Shown in pieces: positions 1-9,238 of a stretch of 64,000 nucleotides of DNA. Numbering within the stretch: position 1 is the stretch's first letter; each line of letters begins with the position of its first letter. The notes beneath the pieces were generated by a model. The model was not told where the DNA came from, made no database searches, and saw nothing but the letters and a program-made list of their open reading frames with translations. The DNA comes from Actinomyces sp. HPA0247 (GTDB lineage: Bacteria > Actinomycetota > Actinomycetes > Actinomycetales > Actinomycetaceae), in contig KE150450.1 in the NCBI GenBank assembly GCA_000411415.1, positions 1,190,932 through 1,254,931 on the forward strand, written 5' to 3'. Position numbers and translations under genes: made by a program.

Positions 1-303
1 GACCTGCAGGTCTACAACTCGGCGAAGTGCGGCGAGGGCCAGCAGTCGTCGACGACCCTGCTGCTGCGCCCGGGCGCCACGTGGACCGGCGCCCTGCGCT
101 GGGATGGCTACGTGTACACGAACGGCTGCACGACCCCGGCGGGTGGAGCGAGCGCCGCGTCCGCCGGTACCTACAAGGTCGCGGTCACGATGGGTACGCG
201 CGAGGTCGGCTCGACCGTCGTCGACGTGACTCCCGCGCCCACGCCCGCCCCGCAGTCCGGAGCTCAGTCCGGCGCGCAGTCGGGAACCCAGTCGGGCCGC
301 TAG
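1..303 (+). CDS. C-terminal part of a putative exported protein (5' truncated by window)
   Basis: The reading frame is open from base 1 to a TAG at 301-303, about 100 codons. It has two cysteines about 35 residues apart, around a Thr/Gly-rich stretch that looks like a beta-sandwich. It ends in a Pro/Thr linker and a short QSG(A/T) repeat tail, typical of exported or wall-exposed actinobacterial proteins. The N-terminus is outside the window, so signal peptide and family cannot be judged. It converges on disA with a 3-bp gap. Confidence 0.5.
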   Translation, partial: DLQVYNSAKCGEGQQSSTTLLLRPGATWTGALRWDGYVYTNGCTTPAGGASAASAGTYKVAVTMGTREVGSTVVDVTPAPTPAPQSGAQSGAQSGTQSGR

Positions 304-306
304 GGT

Positions 307-1377
307 CTACCAGCCGACGAGGCCGGAACTGACCGCCTGCGCCTGGTGCGCCAGGTTCTCGGTGATGAGCTTGGCGCGGTAGGGGCCGATGCCCTCGATG
401 GCTTCCAGCTCCTCGGTGGTGGCGGCGCGCAGTGCCGGCAGCGTCGTGATGTGCGCGGAGACCTCCTTGATGGCTCCCCACGACAGGTGCGGGACCAGGG
501 AGAGGGCGCGCACGCCGCGCGGCGTGATCTCGCGGTCCAGGTCCGCGACTTCGTACACGTCCAGCCCGAGGATGTTCGCGATCGCGGTGAGGTCCACGAT
601 GCGCTCCGACCCGAGGGAGGACAGTTCGGCCTCGACGCGTGCGACGTCGTCGGGGTTGCGGATGTAGTCGCGCATGACGAGGGCCCGCTCGGACGCGGAG
701 CCGCGCACGAGGTCCTCGACCTGCAGGGCCAGCAGGCGCCCCTCGGAGCCGAGCTCCTCCAGGTATTCCGTGATTTCGGAGGTGATGCGCCGGATCATCT
801 CCATGCGCTGCATGACGGTGGCGACGTCGCGCACGGTCGCGCTGTCGCGCATCTCGAGGATGGTGAGGGTCTGCAGGACCTCGTCGAGGCGCTGACTGTA
901 GCGGTCGAGCGTATCTACCGCCAGGTTGGCGCGCGAGAGAAGGGCCTCGGGCTCCTCCACCAGGCGATGCTCGGTGCCCACGTAGATGGAAATCATGCGC
1001 ATCGACGCGGACAGGGACAGGACCGGCAGGTGGGTCTGACGGGCGGTGCGCTGCGCGGTGCGGTGGCGCATGCCGGACTCGTCGGTGGGAATCGTGGGGT
1101 CCGGGAAGAGCTGCACGTTGGCCTTGCGGATGCGCCACAGGTCGGGATCGATGATGACGGCACCGTCCATCTTGCACAGCTCACGCAGGCGCGCGGCCGT
1201 GAAAGCGACGTCGAGGTCGAAGCCGCCCGAGCAGATGGCTTGAACTTCGGGGGTGTATCCCAGGACGATGAGGGCGCCCGTGTGGGAGCGCTGGATTCGT
1301 TCCAGTCCTTCTCGCAATGGCGTACCGGGCGCGACTGCGCGCAGTGCCTCACGAAGGATCGCTGCATCGGACGTCAA
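307..1377 (-). CDS. disA: DNA integrity scanning diadenylate cyclase DisA
   Basis: DisA condenses two ATP into c-di-AMP and binds branched DNA. At 356 residues it has the family length. The diadenylate cyclase signatures are present: DGA at residues 71-73 (MDGAVIIDPD) and RHRTA at 104-108. A helix-hairpin-helix near the C-terminus (EAIEGIGPYRAKL) matches the DNA-binding part. The start is TTG, chosen because a GGGAGG Shine-Dalgarno lies 8 bases upstream and the N-terminus then fits the family. It lies 36 bp downstream of radA on the same strand, a common actinobacterial pairing. c-di-AMP regulates potassium uptake and wall homeostasis in Gram-positives, so the TrkA/TrkH genes at 47.6 and 51.1 kb are plausible targets (inference). 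Confidence 0.97.
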   Translation of the reverse strand: MTSDAAILREALRAVAPGTPLREGLERIQRSHTGALIVLGYTPEVQAICSGGFDLDVAFTAARLRELCKMDGAVIIDPDLWRIRKANVQLFPDPTIPTDESGMRHRTAQRTARQTHLPVLSLSASMRMISIYVGTEHRLVEEPEALLSRANLAVDTLDRYSQRLDEVLQTLTILEMRDSATVRDVATVMQRMEMIRRITSEITEYLEELGSEGRLLALQVEDLVRGSASERALVMRDYIRNPDDVARVEAELSSLGSERIVDLTAIANILGLDVYEVADLDREITPRGVRALSLVPHLSWGAIKEVSAHITTLPALRAATTEELEAIEGIGPYRAKLITENLAHQAQAVSSGLVGW

Positions 1378-1413
1378 TGTGATTCCCTCCCAGAAGAGTA
1401 GGTTTGGTACCTA

Positions 1414-2799
1414 TTATTGCGAGTCTGCCGGGAAAGCGACACGAATAGCCGTCGCCAGATCCGACACAGTAAAGACGGTGATGCCGTCGACGCCTGCGAG
1501 ATCCTCGCTGCCCTGAGCGGGAACGATCGCCGAGGAGAAGCCCAGGCGTGCGGCCTCGGCGAGGCGACGTTGAGTGCCCGTGCACGCTCGGACCTCGCCC
1601 GTCAGGGAGATCTCTCCGACCGCCACGAGGTCGGCGCGAGGGGGAACGCCCTTGAGCGAGGACACGATCGAGATGGCCATCGCGAGGTCGATCGCCGGCT
1701 CAACCGTGCGGGCACCGCCGACCGTGGAGACGTAGACGTCCGCCCCCGACGTGTCCGCGCCGATGCGGGCCTGCAGGACCGCCAGGATCATGGCGACGCG
1801 CGCGTGGTCGACGCCCGAGGTCGTGCGCCGCGGCGAGCCACCCGACGAGGGTGCGACGAGCGACTGGATCTCCGTGGGCAGTGGGCGGCGCCCTTCCAGG
1901 GAGACAGCCGCGCACGTGCCGGGCACGCCGCGCGTCGTGCGCGACAGGAAGAGCCCGGAGGGGTCAGCGAGGCCGTAGATCCCCGAGTCTGTCAGCTCGA
2001 AGCAGCCCACCTCGTCGGTGGGACCGTAACGGTTTTTCACCGCGCGCAGCAGACGCAGGCGCGAATGGCGGTCGCCCTCAAACTGGCAGACGACGTCCAC
2101 GAGGTGCTCGAGCACGCGCGGGCCCGCGATGCCGCCGTCCTTCGTCACGTGGCCGACAAGCAGGGTGGGCAGGTCGGACTCCTTGGCGACACGGATGAGG
2201 GATGCCGCGACCGCGCGCACCTGCGCGACCCCGCCCGCCCCGCCCTCGACCTGGGAGGAGGAAATGGTCTGCACGGAGTCGACGATCAGCAGGGAGGGGG
2301 AGACCTCCTGGACGTGCCCGAGGACGATGCCGAGTTCCGTCTCATCCGCGATGAGGAGGTTCGGCTCGAGCGCGCCGATGCGCTCCGCGCGCCCGCGCAC
2401 CTGGGCCGCCGACTCCTCGCCCGTCACGTAGAGGACGGGGCCGCGCCCGCCCGCCGCGGCCGTACGCGCGGCCTTCGCGGCCACGTCCAAGAGCAGCGTT
2501 GACTTACCGACGCCGGGCTCACCGGCCAGGAGGATCACCGCGCCGGGAACGATGCCGCCTCCCAGGACGCGGTCCAGCTCGCCCACGCCCGTCGAGCGCG
2601 ACGAGGCCCGCTCCCCGTCGACCTCGCCGATAGGCAGCGCGGGACGCCGCGGGGTGGTGGCGGTGGTACGCGCGCCTCCCGTGACCTCGCCGGCCTGGTC
2701 GACCGTGCCCCACGCCCCGCACTCGCGGCACTGGCCCACCCACTTGGGGGAGGTCCAGCCGCAGTCGGAGCAGCGGTACGTGATCTTCTCTTTCGCCAT
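1414..2799 (-). CDS. radA: DNA repair protein RadA (RecA-like branch migration ATPase)
   Basis: RadA is a hexameric ATPase that drives branch migration in recombinational repair. The 461-residue product begins with a four-cysteine zinc finger (C10, C13, C24, C27). A RecA-type core follows with Walker A GEPGVGKS (K99), Walker B LLIVDSVQ, and the RadA signature as KNRYG rather than the usual KNRFG. A Lon-like C-terminal domain follows. An upstream in-frame extension to 3003 exists, but the ATG at 2797-2799 (MAKEKITYRC) matches the known family start. It is followed by disA, probably in one operon. Confidence 0.97.
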   Translation of the reverse strand: MAKEKITYRCSDCGWTSPKWVGQCRECGAWGTVDQAGEVTGGARTTATTPRRPALPIGEVDGERASSRSTGVGELDRVLGGGIVPGAVILLAGEPGVGKSTLLLDVAAKAARTAAAGGRGPVLYVTGEESAAQVRGRAERIGALEPNLLIADETELGIVLGHVQEVSPSLLIVDSVQTISSSQVEGGAGGVAQVRAVAASLIRVAKESDLPTLLVGHVTKDGGIAGPRVLEHLVDVVCQFEGDRHSRLRLLRAVKNRYGPTDEVGCFELTDSGIYGLADPSGLFLSRTTRGVPGTCAAVSLEGRRPLPTEIQSLVAPSSGGSPRRTTSGVDHARVAMILAVLQARIGADTSGADVYVSTVGGARTVEPAIDLAMAISIVSSLKGVPPRADLVAVGEISLTGEVRACTGTQRRLAEAARLGFSSAIVPAQGSEDLAGVDGITVFTVSDLATAIRVAFPADSQ

Positions 2800-3189
2800 G
2801 CACTCACCGTAACCCGACCCACCCTCATCTGCGGTTCGCGCGCGCGAAGAAGGCCGCAGGTGTGTGGGCCGAGGGGGCGCAACGAGGTGCGTCGAGCGCG
2901 TCGGGCCCGTGCACGCAGGGCCCGTGGAGGGAAAGGGCCTGGCTCCGGCCTCGTCGAACGAGAATGAGCGTCCAAATACGTCACTGTGGTCAGGTTCTCG
3001 CACGCCTGGGAAGCGCGGGAACGCCGCGCGAACGAGCCGCCACGCGTGTGCGCTTATTCAGTACCTGTTGTTGTCTCGGGCGTTTATCCATAGGGTTGGT
3101 CGATGTGTATCCTTGGAATGGCTCACCATGGCCACACGGATACAGATACCGCCCCACAACAGTGCGCACATGAAGACTGAGGAAGCGAC
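2800..3189. promoter_or_regulatory. 390-bp divergent intergenic region; possible sigma-A-type promoter for the Ig-protein operon
   Basis: No convincing gene lies between radA and the surface-protein operon; the short plus-strand ORFs here have no recognisable features. A plausible promoter for the plus-strand operon is TTGTTG (3068-3073), a 17-bp gap and TAGGGT (3091-3096), about 95 bp before the ATG. A GAGGAAG ribosome-binding site sits just upstream of the ATG at 3190. The promoter call rests on pattern and spacing only. Confidence 0.35.
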
Positions 3190-6100
3190 ATGAACAAGGC
3201 GCGTCAATCGCGAAACAGCTGGTCGAAGCGGATGCCCGCAATCGCCGTCCTGCTGGTGTCCGCGATGCTCTGCGTCCTCGCCGTGGTCTACCGCGGCGTC
3301 GAGGTCACCCAGGTCAGCGTCGATGACGGTGGCATTTGGGTGACGAACCAGGATCGCAAGCTCCTGGGCCACCTCAACTACGACGCGCTCATGCTCGACG
3401 GCACCGTTTCCGTCAAGTCCGCGTCCTTCGACATCGGTCAGGCCGGCGGCGACGTGACGCTGGGGGAGACGGTGACGCGGACGGTGTCGCCCGTGAAACC
3501 CACCTCCTTCTCGATCGGCCAGGCCGTCACCCTGCCCGAGGGCGCCACCCAGGTACAGGGCGGCTCCGTCCTCGCGGTCCTCGACCCGGCCGCCGGTCTC
3601 CTGTGGGTCGGTAACGCGGGCGAGCCCGCCACGATGTCGTTTGCCAATGAGGACGCGGTCGCCAAGGATCTGAGCGACGGCATCGTCACGGTGTCGCCGT
3701 CGGGCACGGTGTTCGCCTACTCTCCCGGTTCTTCGTCTCTGGTCACGGTCGTGAAGGAAGGCCAGACGTGGCGCGCGAAGAGCACGACACTCAAGGGATT
3801 CCAGCCCTCCGGCGCCCTGTCGATCACGGCGGTCGGCGATAAGCCGGTCATCTACGACCAGGCCGGCAACACCCTCGTCATGCCCGACGGGAAGGTCCGA
3901 GACCTCGCCGAGGAGCATGTGACCGGTGCGGTCCTACAGGCCCCCGGCGACGACGCGGCCTCGGTGCTCCTCGCGACGGATTCCGAGCTCGTGGCCGTCT
4001 CCCTGAACGGCAAGTCGGTGGACCGCCAGCCCGCCTCGGACGCGGGCACGAAGGGCAACCCGGCTGCCCCCGTTTTCCATAACGGCTGCTCCTACGGCGC
4101 GTGGGCGGGCTCGGGCGCGTTTGTGCGCACGTGCACGGATAAGTCGCGCAATCAGGCACAGACGGTTCCCACGCTCGCCGAGGCCTCCTCCGCGGTCTTC
4201 CGCACGAACCGCACGCGCATCGTCCTCAACGACGTGTCGACGGGCACGCTGTGGCTGCCGGATAAGAACATGGTCCTCGTCAACAACTGGGATCAGATCC
4301 CCACCGAGGAGCAGGAGGAAGAGGACACCCCGACCCCGGACCAGCGCGAGCAGGTCTCGGAGCCGGAGCACAACGACAAGAACACGCCGCCCGAGGCCGT
4401 GGATGACGACTTCGGCATCCGCCCGGGTCGTTCGACGCTGCTGCCGGTCCTCGACAACGACTCGGATGATGACGGCGACGTGCTGACGGCGCGCGCCGTG
4501 ACGAACCCGGAGTTCGGCACGGTCGTGCGCACGAGGGGCGGGCGCGCCCTACAGATCACGGACGTTCCGGAGAACCTGACGAGCGGGTCGACGTCCTTCA
4601 CGTACGAGGCCTCGGATGGCCTCGCGGGCGCCACCGCGACCGTGCACGTGACGATCCACCCGTGGACGCAGAACGAGGGGCCGCGCCAGATGAAGCGCCC
4701 GGTCATCAAGGTCGGCGCGAACGCGCAGGTGGAGTACAACCTGCTGTCGGACTGGATTGATCCGGATGGTGACCAGTTCTTCCTGAAGTCCGTGGAGGCT
4801 CCCGATGGCATCGCCGTGCAGTTCACGGAGGATGGAACGGTGCAGATCCACGACCTCGGCTCGGGCGCGGGGGTCAAGGTGCTGAGCGTGACCCTCTCGG
4901 ACGGGCACGCGGAGACGACGGGCGAGCTGCAGGTGAGCGTCCAGGAGGCGGGTAACGTCCCGCCGGTGGCGCGCGCTGACTTCTACGTGGCACGCGTGGG
5001 CGAGGCCCTCGCCCTCGACCCGATTGCGAACGACACGGATCCGAACGGCGACGCGCTGACCCTGGTCGCGTCGGGTACGGCCCCGGCGGGTACGTCCGTG
5101 TCTGCGGACCTGTCGCGAGGCATCTTGACGTTCACGGGGTCGGTGCCGGGCTCGTTCCAGTTCACGTACACGGTGTCGGATGGGCCCTCCACGACGGTGG
5201 GTGTCATCCGCGTTGACGTGGTCGCGGACGACACGAACGCGGTCCCGATTGCCGAGGACGACCTGGCGGTGCTGCCCAGCGGCGGCGCGACGCTGATCGC
5301 CCCGTTGGCTAACGACACGGATCCGTCGGGCGGCGTGCTGGTCGTCCAGTCGATCGACGTGCCCGCGAGCTCGGGCCTCGAGGTGACTCTCATTGAGCGC
5401 CACCTGCTGCGCATTACTGCGCCCGCGGGCCTGTCCGACGTGACGTCCTTTACGTACACGGTGTCCAACGGCGCGGGGTCGGCGACCGCTCAGGTGAGCG
5501 TCATCCCGACGGACGCGCAGAGCGAGGAGACGCCGCCCGAGGCCACGCCGGACACCGCGAAGGTGCGTGCTGACGACATCGGTTCGGTGAACGTGCTGGC
5601 GAACGATCGTTCGCCGATTGGCCTGTCGCTGAGCCTGGATCCCGACGTCACCGTCCTGTCGGGTGCGGAGCTGGGCTCGGTGTTCGTGACCGGCAACCAG
5701 GTGCGTCTCTCGGCCGGCTCGGAGGCCGGCGTCGTGCGCGTGGCGTACACGGTCGTGGATTCGGTGGGTAATCGTGCGACGTCGACCGTGACGTTCGAGG
5801 TCGTGGCGGCCTCCGCCGCGAACAGTGCCCCCGTTCCGAAGGCGCTGAGCGCGTGGGCCGTGCAGGGCCAGATGACGCGTATTCCCGTGCCGCTGACGGG
5901 CATCGATCCGGACGGCGACTCGGTGGCTCTCGTCGGTATCGATCAGCCGCCCGCCAAGGGCAGCGTCGTGCTGGGCACGGAGTGGCTGGAGTACACGCCG
6001 TCCGATGATGCGACCGGGACGGATACGTTCTCGTACATCGTCGAGGATCGCCTCGGCGTGCAGGGCCGTGCGCGCGTGCGCGTCGGCATCGCGCCTCCCG

Positions 6101-9100
6101 GCGCGCAGAACCACAACCCGACGGCCGTCCCGGATTCGGTGACGGTGCGGCCGGGCCGCGAGGTCAGCGTCAACGTCCTGAGCAACGACCTGGATGCGGA
6201 CGGCGATGCTCTCTCCGTCGATACGGATCCGGCGACCGTGTCGGTCTCGGATGCCTCGGCGACCGTGTCGGTGGCCGAGGATGCGGTCACCGTCAAGGCC
6301 CCCCAGACGAACGGCGTGTTCGTCGTCGCCTACCAGATTCAAGATGGGCGAGGAGGTCGTGCCCAGGGGCAGTTGACCGTGACGGTCGATGCCGATGCGC
6401 CGCTGCGCGCACCGATTGCCCGCGACGACGTCGTGTCCGTGGCCGATCTGCCCGCCGACTCGAAGCCTGTGAGCGTCCCCGTTCTCGCGAACGACGAGGA
6501 CCCGGATGGCACGACGGCTGCACTGACGGTCTCGGCGGAGGGCTCGGGCGTGAGCGTGTCCGGCCAGAACCTGTCGATCAGCCCCGAGGCCCGCCGACGC
6601 CTCGTCGTCTACACGGTGACGGACCCCGACGGGCTCAAGGCGAGCGCCGTCGTGACGGTCCCGGGCACGGATCTGCTGGCCCCGCGCCTCGATATGACGC
6701 GCATCCCGGTGGCGATGCGCGCGGGGTCCTCGCTGACCCTCGACATCAACGACTACGTGCTCGTGCGCGATCACTCGCGTTCCCCGATCATCACCGACGC
6801 GGCGACCGTGAAGTCCAGCGGCGGCATCGACTCGGTGGCGCTGCAGGATTCCTCGCACATCGTGTTGACGGCCCCTGACACGGCCTCGGGCCGCGCGTCG
6901 GTGTCGTTCACGGTGCGCGACGGCGCGGCGGACGATGCCTCGGCCCTGTCCTCGACGCTGACGATCCCGATCACGATTCAGCCCGCGAGGAACATGCCCC
7001 CGCGCCTGACCCCGACCCCGATTCTCGTGGGCCAGGGCGAGAACGTGACCGTGGACCTCACGCAGATGGTCGACGACCCGGACGACCAGGCGAAGAGCTC
7101 CTTTGACTACCGCGTGGTGAAGGTCCCCGGAGGCATCGACGTGTCCCTGGACGGCTACACGCTGACCGTTGCGGGCAAGAAGGACCAGCCCAAGGGGCCG
7201 GTCGGCGCGATCACGGTGAGCGTGGACGACGGCTCGGGCGCGGTCACCGCGGATATTCCGGTGACGATCGTGAAGTCCTCGAAGCCGCTCGTGACGACGA
7301 CGGACGCGCGCATCAAGGTCAACGCCGGCCAGACGGCGACCGTGAACCTGTCGGAGTACACGACGAATCCGTTCCCGGATCCGCTCGTGGTCCTGGAAGC
7401 GTCCGTGCACGTGGGTCAGGGCAGCGCGGCCGGCGACGGCAACGTGCTGACGGTGACCCCCAAGGCAGGCTTCCACGGCGACATGATCGTCGTCTACCGC
7501 GTCATGGACGCGACGAACGACCCGGATCGCATCGTGCAGGGCCGCGTCATCGTTAAGGTCCTGGATCGCCCCGATCCCCCGCAGAACGTGACCGCGACCG
7601 CGACCGGCCCGGGCAGTGCGTTCGTGTCCTTCCAGGAGCCCGCTGCCAACGGTGGGACCATTTCGAGCTACACGATCATCGACTCGGTGAGCGGCAAGCC
7701 CCAAGAGACGCGCAACCCCGGCATGGAAGTGACGGACCTGCAAAACGGCGTCGAACACAGCTTCACGGTGATCGCCCACAACGAGGCCGGAGATTCGGAT
7801 CCGTCGTCGGCGTCCGCGCCGGTGCTGGTGGACGCTGTGCCCGAGCAGATGGCCGCGCCCACGGTCCAGGGCACGGACGGCGGCCTGATCGTCTCGTGGA
7901 CGCCTGCGGTCACCAGAGGATCGGCGATCCACACCTACACGGTGTTCGTCGCGCCGCAGGCGGGCGGTCAGCCGATCGCGCAGTCGGTGTCCGGTTCGGA
8001 GACCTCGACGACTGTTCGTGGCCTGCGTAACGGCGCGAGCTACTTGGTGTCCATCCAGGCGCAGAACAATGCGAAGACCCCCTCGCCGGTGTCTAATTCG
8101 ACGCAGGGTAGCCCGCACGGCCCGCCGGACACGCCGGGTGACGTCTCCGCCTACCCGTCGGGTATCGGCTCCGACGCGTCGCGTGCGAACGTGATGGTGT
8201 CCTGGTCGCTCGGTAGCCCGAATGGAAGCGGCTGGGGTCGCACGGAGGTCACGGTGGGTGGCGTGTCAGCCACCGCGAACCCGGGTGCGACCAGCGTTGA
8301 GGTTCGCAACGTGCCGACGGGTCCCAACTTGCCCGTGACGGTGGTGGCATTCAACGCCGAGGACGACCAGTCGGCCGCTGCGACCACGACGCTGAACGTC
8401 GCGACGGTCCCCGCGCCGATCGCGGCCCCGACGCTGTCCGGTATCGGCGAGGCGGGCAAGGTGCGCGTCGACGCTCTGGCGCCCGTTCCGGGCCGAGGCT
8501 TTGACGCGTCGAACCTGACGCTGCGCTACGCCGAATCACCGGGTGCGTGTGCCAGCGGGCCGCAGGTCTCTAACGGTGACATTCTGCTGGTCAGTGGCTG
8601 GCAGCCGACCACGTTCTACTTCTGCCAGACGGGCACGGGCTTGAACAATCGTCCCGTAGCCTCCGACGCGGTGGCCGCGGTCGGCCAGGCGACGGGTGCC
8701 CCGTCGCAGGTGAACGTGGTGTTCACGAGCGTGACCTCCTCGAGCGTGACTGTGCACTGGGACCCGGTGGGCGCTAACCCCGCCGTCAGCGAGATTCGCG
8801 TGTCCGTGGGCGGTCAGACGCAGACCGTGGGCGCTGGAACCACCGAAGCGACCTTCACGGGTCTGGCTCAGGGCGCTCGCTACGACGCGTCGGTCGTGGC
8901 TGTCAACGCCATGGGTTCGACGCCGATGAATGCGCGCCCGATCACGACGACGAAGCTCGACGTGAGTGCGCAGTGGGTGGAGACCTGTAGCGGTAACGAG
9001 CGCGGGTACTTTGTGGGGCCCTGCCACACGTTCACGCTCAGCGCCCCGGGCTGGGATGGCGGCGCGTCGATCCCGCACATCTGTACGGTGCGTTCGGATC

Positions 9101-9234
9101 GTGATAACAGCACGGCCACGGTGCGCGTGGACGGGGCTGGCCCGATTCCATCGCGCGTGGTGACGCTCGCGGATTCCGCGGACGTGTTCAACCGAGGCCA
9201 GTACATCCTCGGCGAGTGTAAGCCGGAGAGGTAG
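3190..9234 (+). CDS. Giant membrane-anchored surface protein with tandem Ig/cadherin-like repeats and C-terminal FN3 domains
   Basis: The product is 2014 residues. A short basic N-terminus is followed by one hydrophobic segment (about residues 15-33), so the bulk is predicted outside the membrane. Residues of about 40-370 look like an all-beta, propeller-like region. A Glu/Asp/Thr-rich linker leads to about ten repeats carrying motifs such as ANDTDPNGD and IDPDGD, which are calcium-binding Ig/cadherin-like (Big_9/VCBS-type) signatures. From about residue 1455 there are several fibronectin type III domains (for example PPQNVTATATGPG followed by SYTI). In actinobacteria such proteins head operons with DUF58, transglutaminase and kinase genes, as here. 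The role is unknown; wall or adhesion structure is an inference. The ATG has a GAGGAAG site. Confidence 0.85.
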   Translation: MNKARQSRNSWSKRMPAIAVLLVSAMLCVLAVVYRGVEVTQVSVDDGGIWVTNQDRKLLGHLNYDALMLDGTVSVKSASFDIGQAGGDVTLGETVTRTVSPVKPTSFSIGQAVTLPEGATQVQGGSVLAVLDPAAGLLWVGNAGEPATMSFANEDAVAKDLSDGIVTVSPSGTVFAYSPGSSSLVTVVKEGQTWRAKSTTLKGFQPSGALSITAVGDKPVIYDQAGNTLVMPDGKVRDLAEEHVTGAVLQAPGDDAASVLLATDSELVAVSLNGKSVDRQPASDAGTKGNPAAPVFHNGCSYGAWAGSGAFVRTCTDKSRNQAQTVPTLAEASSAVFRTNRTRIVLNDVSTGTLWLPDKNMVLVNNWDQIPTEEQEEEDTPTPDQREQVSEPEHNDKNTPPEAVDDDFGIRPGRSTLLPVLDNDSDDDGDVLTARAVTNPEFGTVVRTRGGRALQITDVPENLTSGSTSFTYEASDGLAGATATVHVTIHPWTQNEGPRQMKRPVIKVGANAQVEYNLLSDWIDPDGDQFFLKSVEAPDGIAVQFTEDGTVQIHDLGSGAGVKVLSVTLSDGHAETTGELQVSVQEAGNVPPVARADFYVARVGEALALDPIANDTDPNGDALTLVASGTAPAGTSVSADLSRGILTFTGSVPGSFQFTYTVSDGPSTTVGVIRVDVVADDTNAVPIAEDDLAVLPSGGATLIAPLANDTDPSGGVLVVQSIDVPASSGLEVTLIERHLLRITAPAGLSDVTSFTYTVSNGAGSATAQVSVIPTDAQSEETPPEATPDTAKVRADDIGSVNVLANDRSPIGLSLSLDPDVTVLSGAELGSVFVTGNQVRLSAGSEAGVVRVAYTVVDSVGNRATSTVTFEVVAASAANSAPVPKALSAWAVQGQMTRIPVPLTGIDPDGDSVALVGIDQPPAKGSVVLGTEWLEYTPSDDATGTDTFSYIVEDRLGVQGRARVRVGIAPPGAQNHNPTAVPDSVTVRPGREVSVNVLSNDLDADGDALSVDTDPATVSVSDASATVSVAEDAVTVKAPQTNGVFVVAYQIQDGRGGRAQGQLTVTVDADAPLRAPIARDDVVSVADLPADSKPVSVPVLANDEDPDGTTAALTVSAEGSGVSVSGQNLSISPEARRRLVVYTVTDPDGLKASAVVTVPGTDLLAPRLDMTRIPVAMRAGSSLTLDINDYVLVRDHSRSPIITDAATVKSSGGIDSVALQDSSHIVLTAPDTASGRASVSFTVRDGAADDASALSSTLTIPITIQPARNMPPRLTPTPILVGQGENVTVDLTQMVDDPDDQAKSSFDYRVVKVPGGIDVSLDGYTLTVAGKKDQPKGPVGAITVSVDDGSGAVTADIPVTIVKSSKPLVTTTDARIKVNAGQTATVNLSEYTTNPFPDPLVVLEASVHVGQGSAAGDGNVLTVTPKAGFHGDMIVVYRVMDATNDPDRIVQGRVIVKVLDRPDPPQNVTATATGPGSAFVSFQEPAANGGTISSYTIIDSVSGKPQETRNPGMEVTDLQNGVEHSFTVIAHNEAGDSDPSSASAPVLVDAVPEQMAAPTVQGTDGGLIVSWTPAVTRGSAIHTYTVFVAPQAGGQPIAQSVSGSETSTTVRGLRNGASYLVSIQAQNNAKTPSPVSNSTQGSPHGPPDTPGDVSAYPSGIGSDASRANVMVSWSLGSPNGSGWGRTEVTVGGVSATANPGATSVEVRNVPTGPNLPVTVVAFNAEDDQSAAATTTLNVATVPAPIAAPTLSGIGEAGKVRVDALAPVPGRGFDASNLTLRYAESPGACASGPQVSNGDILLVSGWQPTTFYFCQTGTGLNNRPVASDAVAAVGQATGAPSQVNVVFTSVTSSSVTVHWDPVGANPAVSEIRVSVGGQTQTVGAGTTEATFTGLAQGARYDASVVAVNAMGSTPMNARPITTTKLDVSAQWVETCSGNERGYFVGPCHTFTLSAPGWDGGASIPHICTVRSDRDNSTATVRVDGAGPIPSRVVTLADSADVFNRGQYILGECKPER

Positions 9235-9238
9235 GCAC

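Noticed and set aside
2864-3193. 109-codon plus-strand ORF before the giant surface protein
   Set aside because: No start signal, no recognisable features, overlaps the next gene's start; composition looks non-coding.
4549-8118. 1189-codon minus-strand open frame
   Set aside because: It lies entirely inside the giant Ig-protein gene; its product is Arg/His-rich with no domains, a GC-bias shadow.
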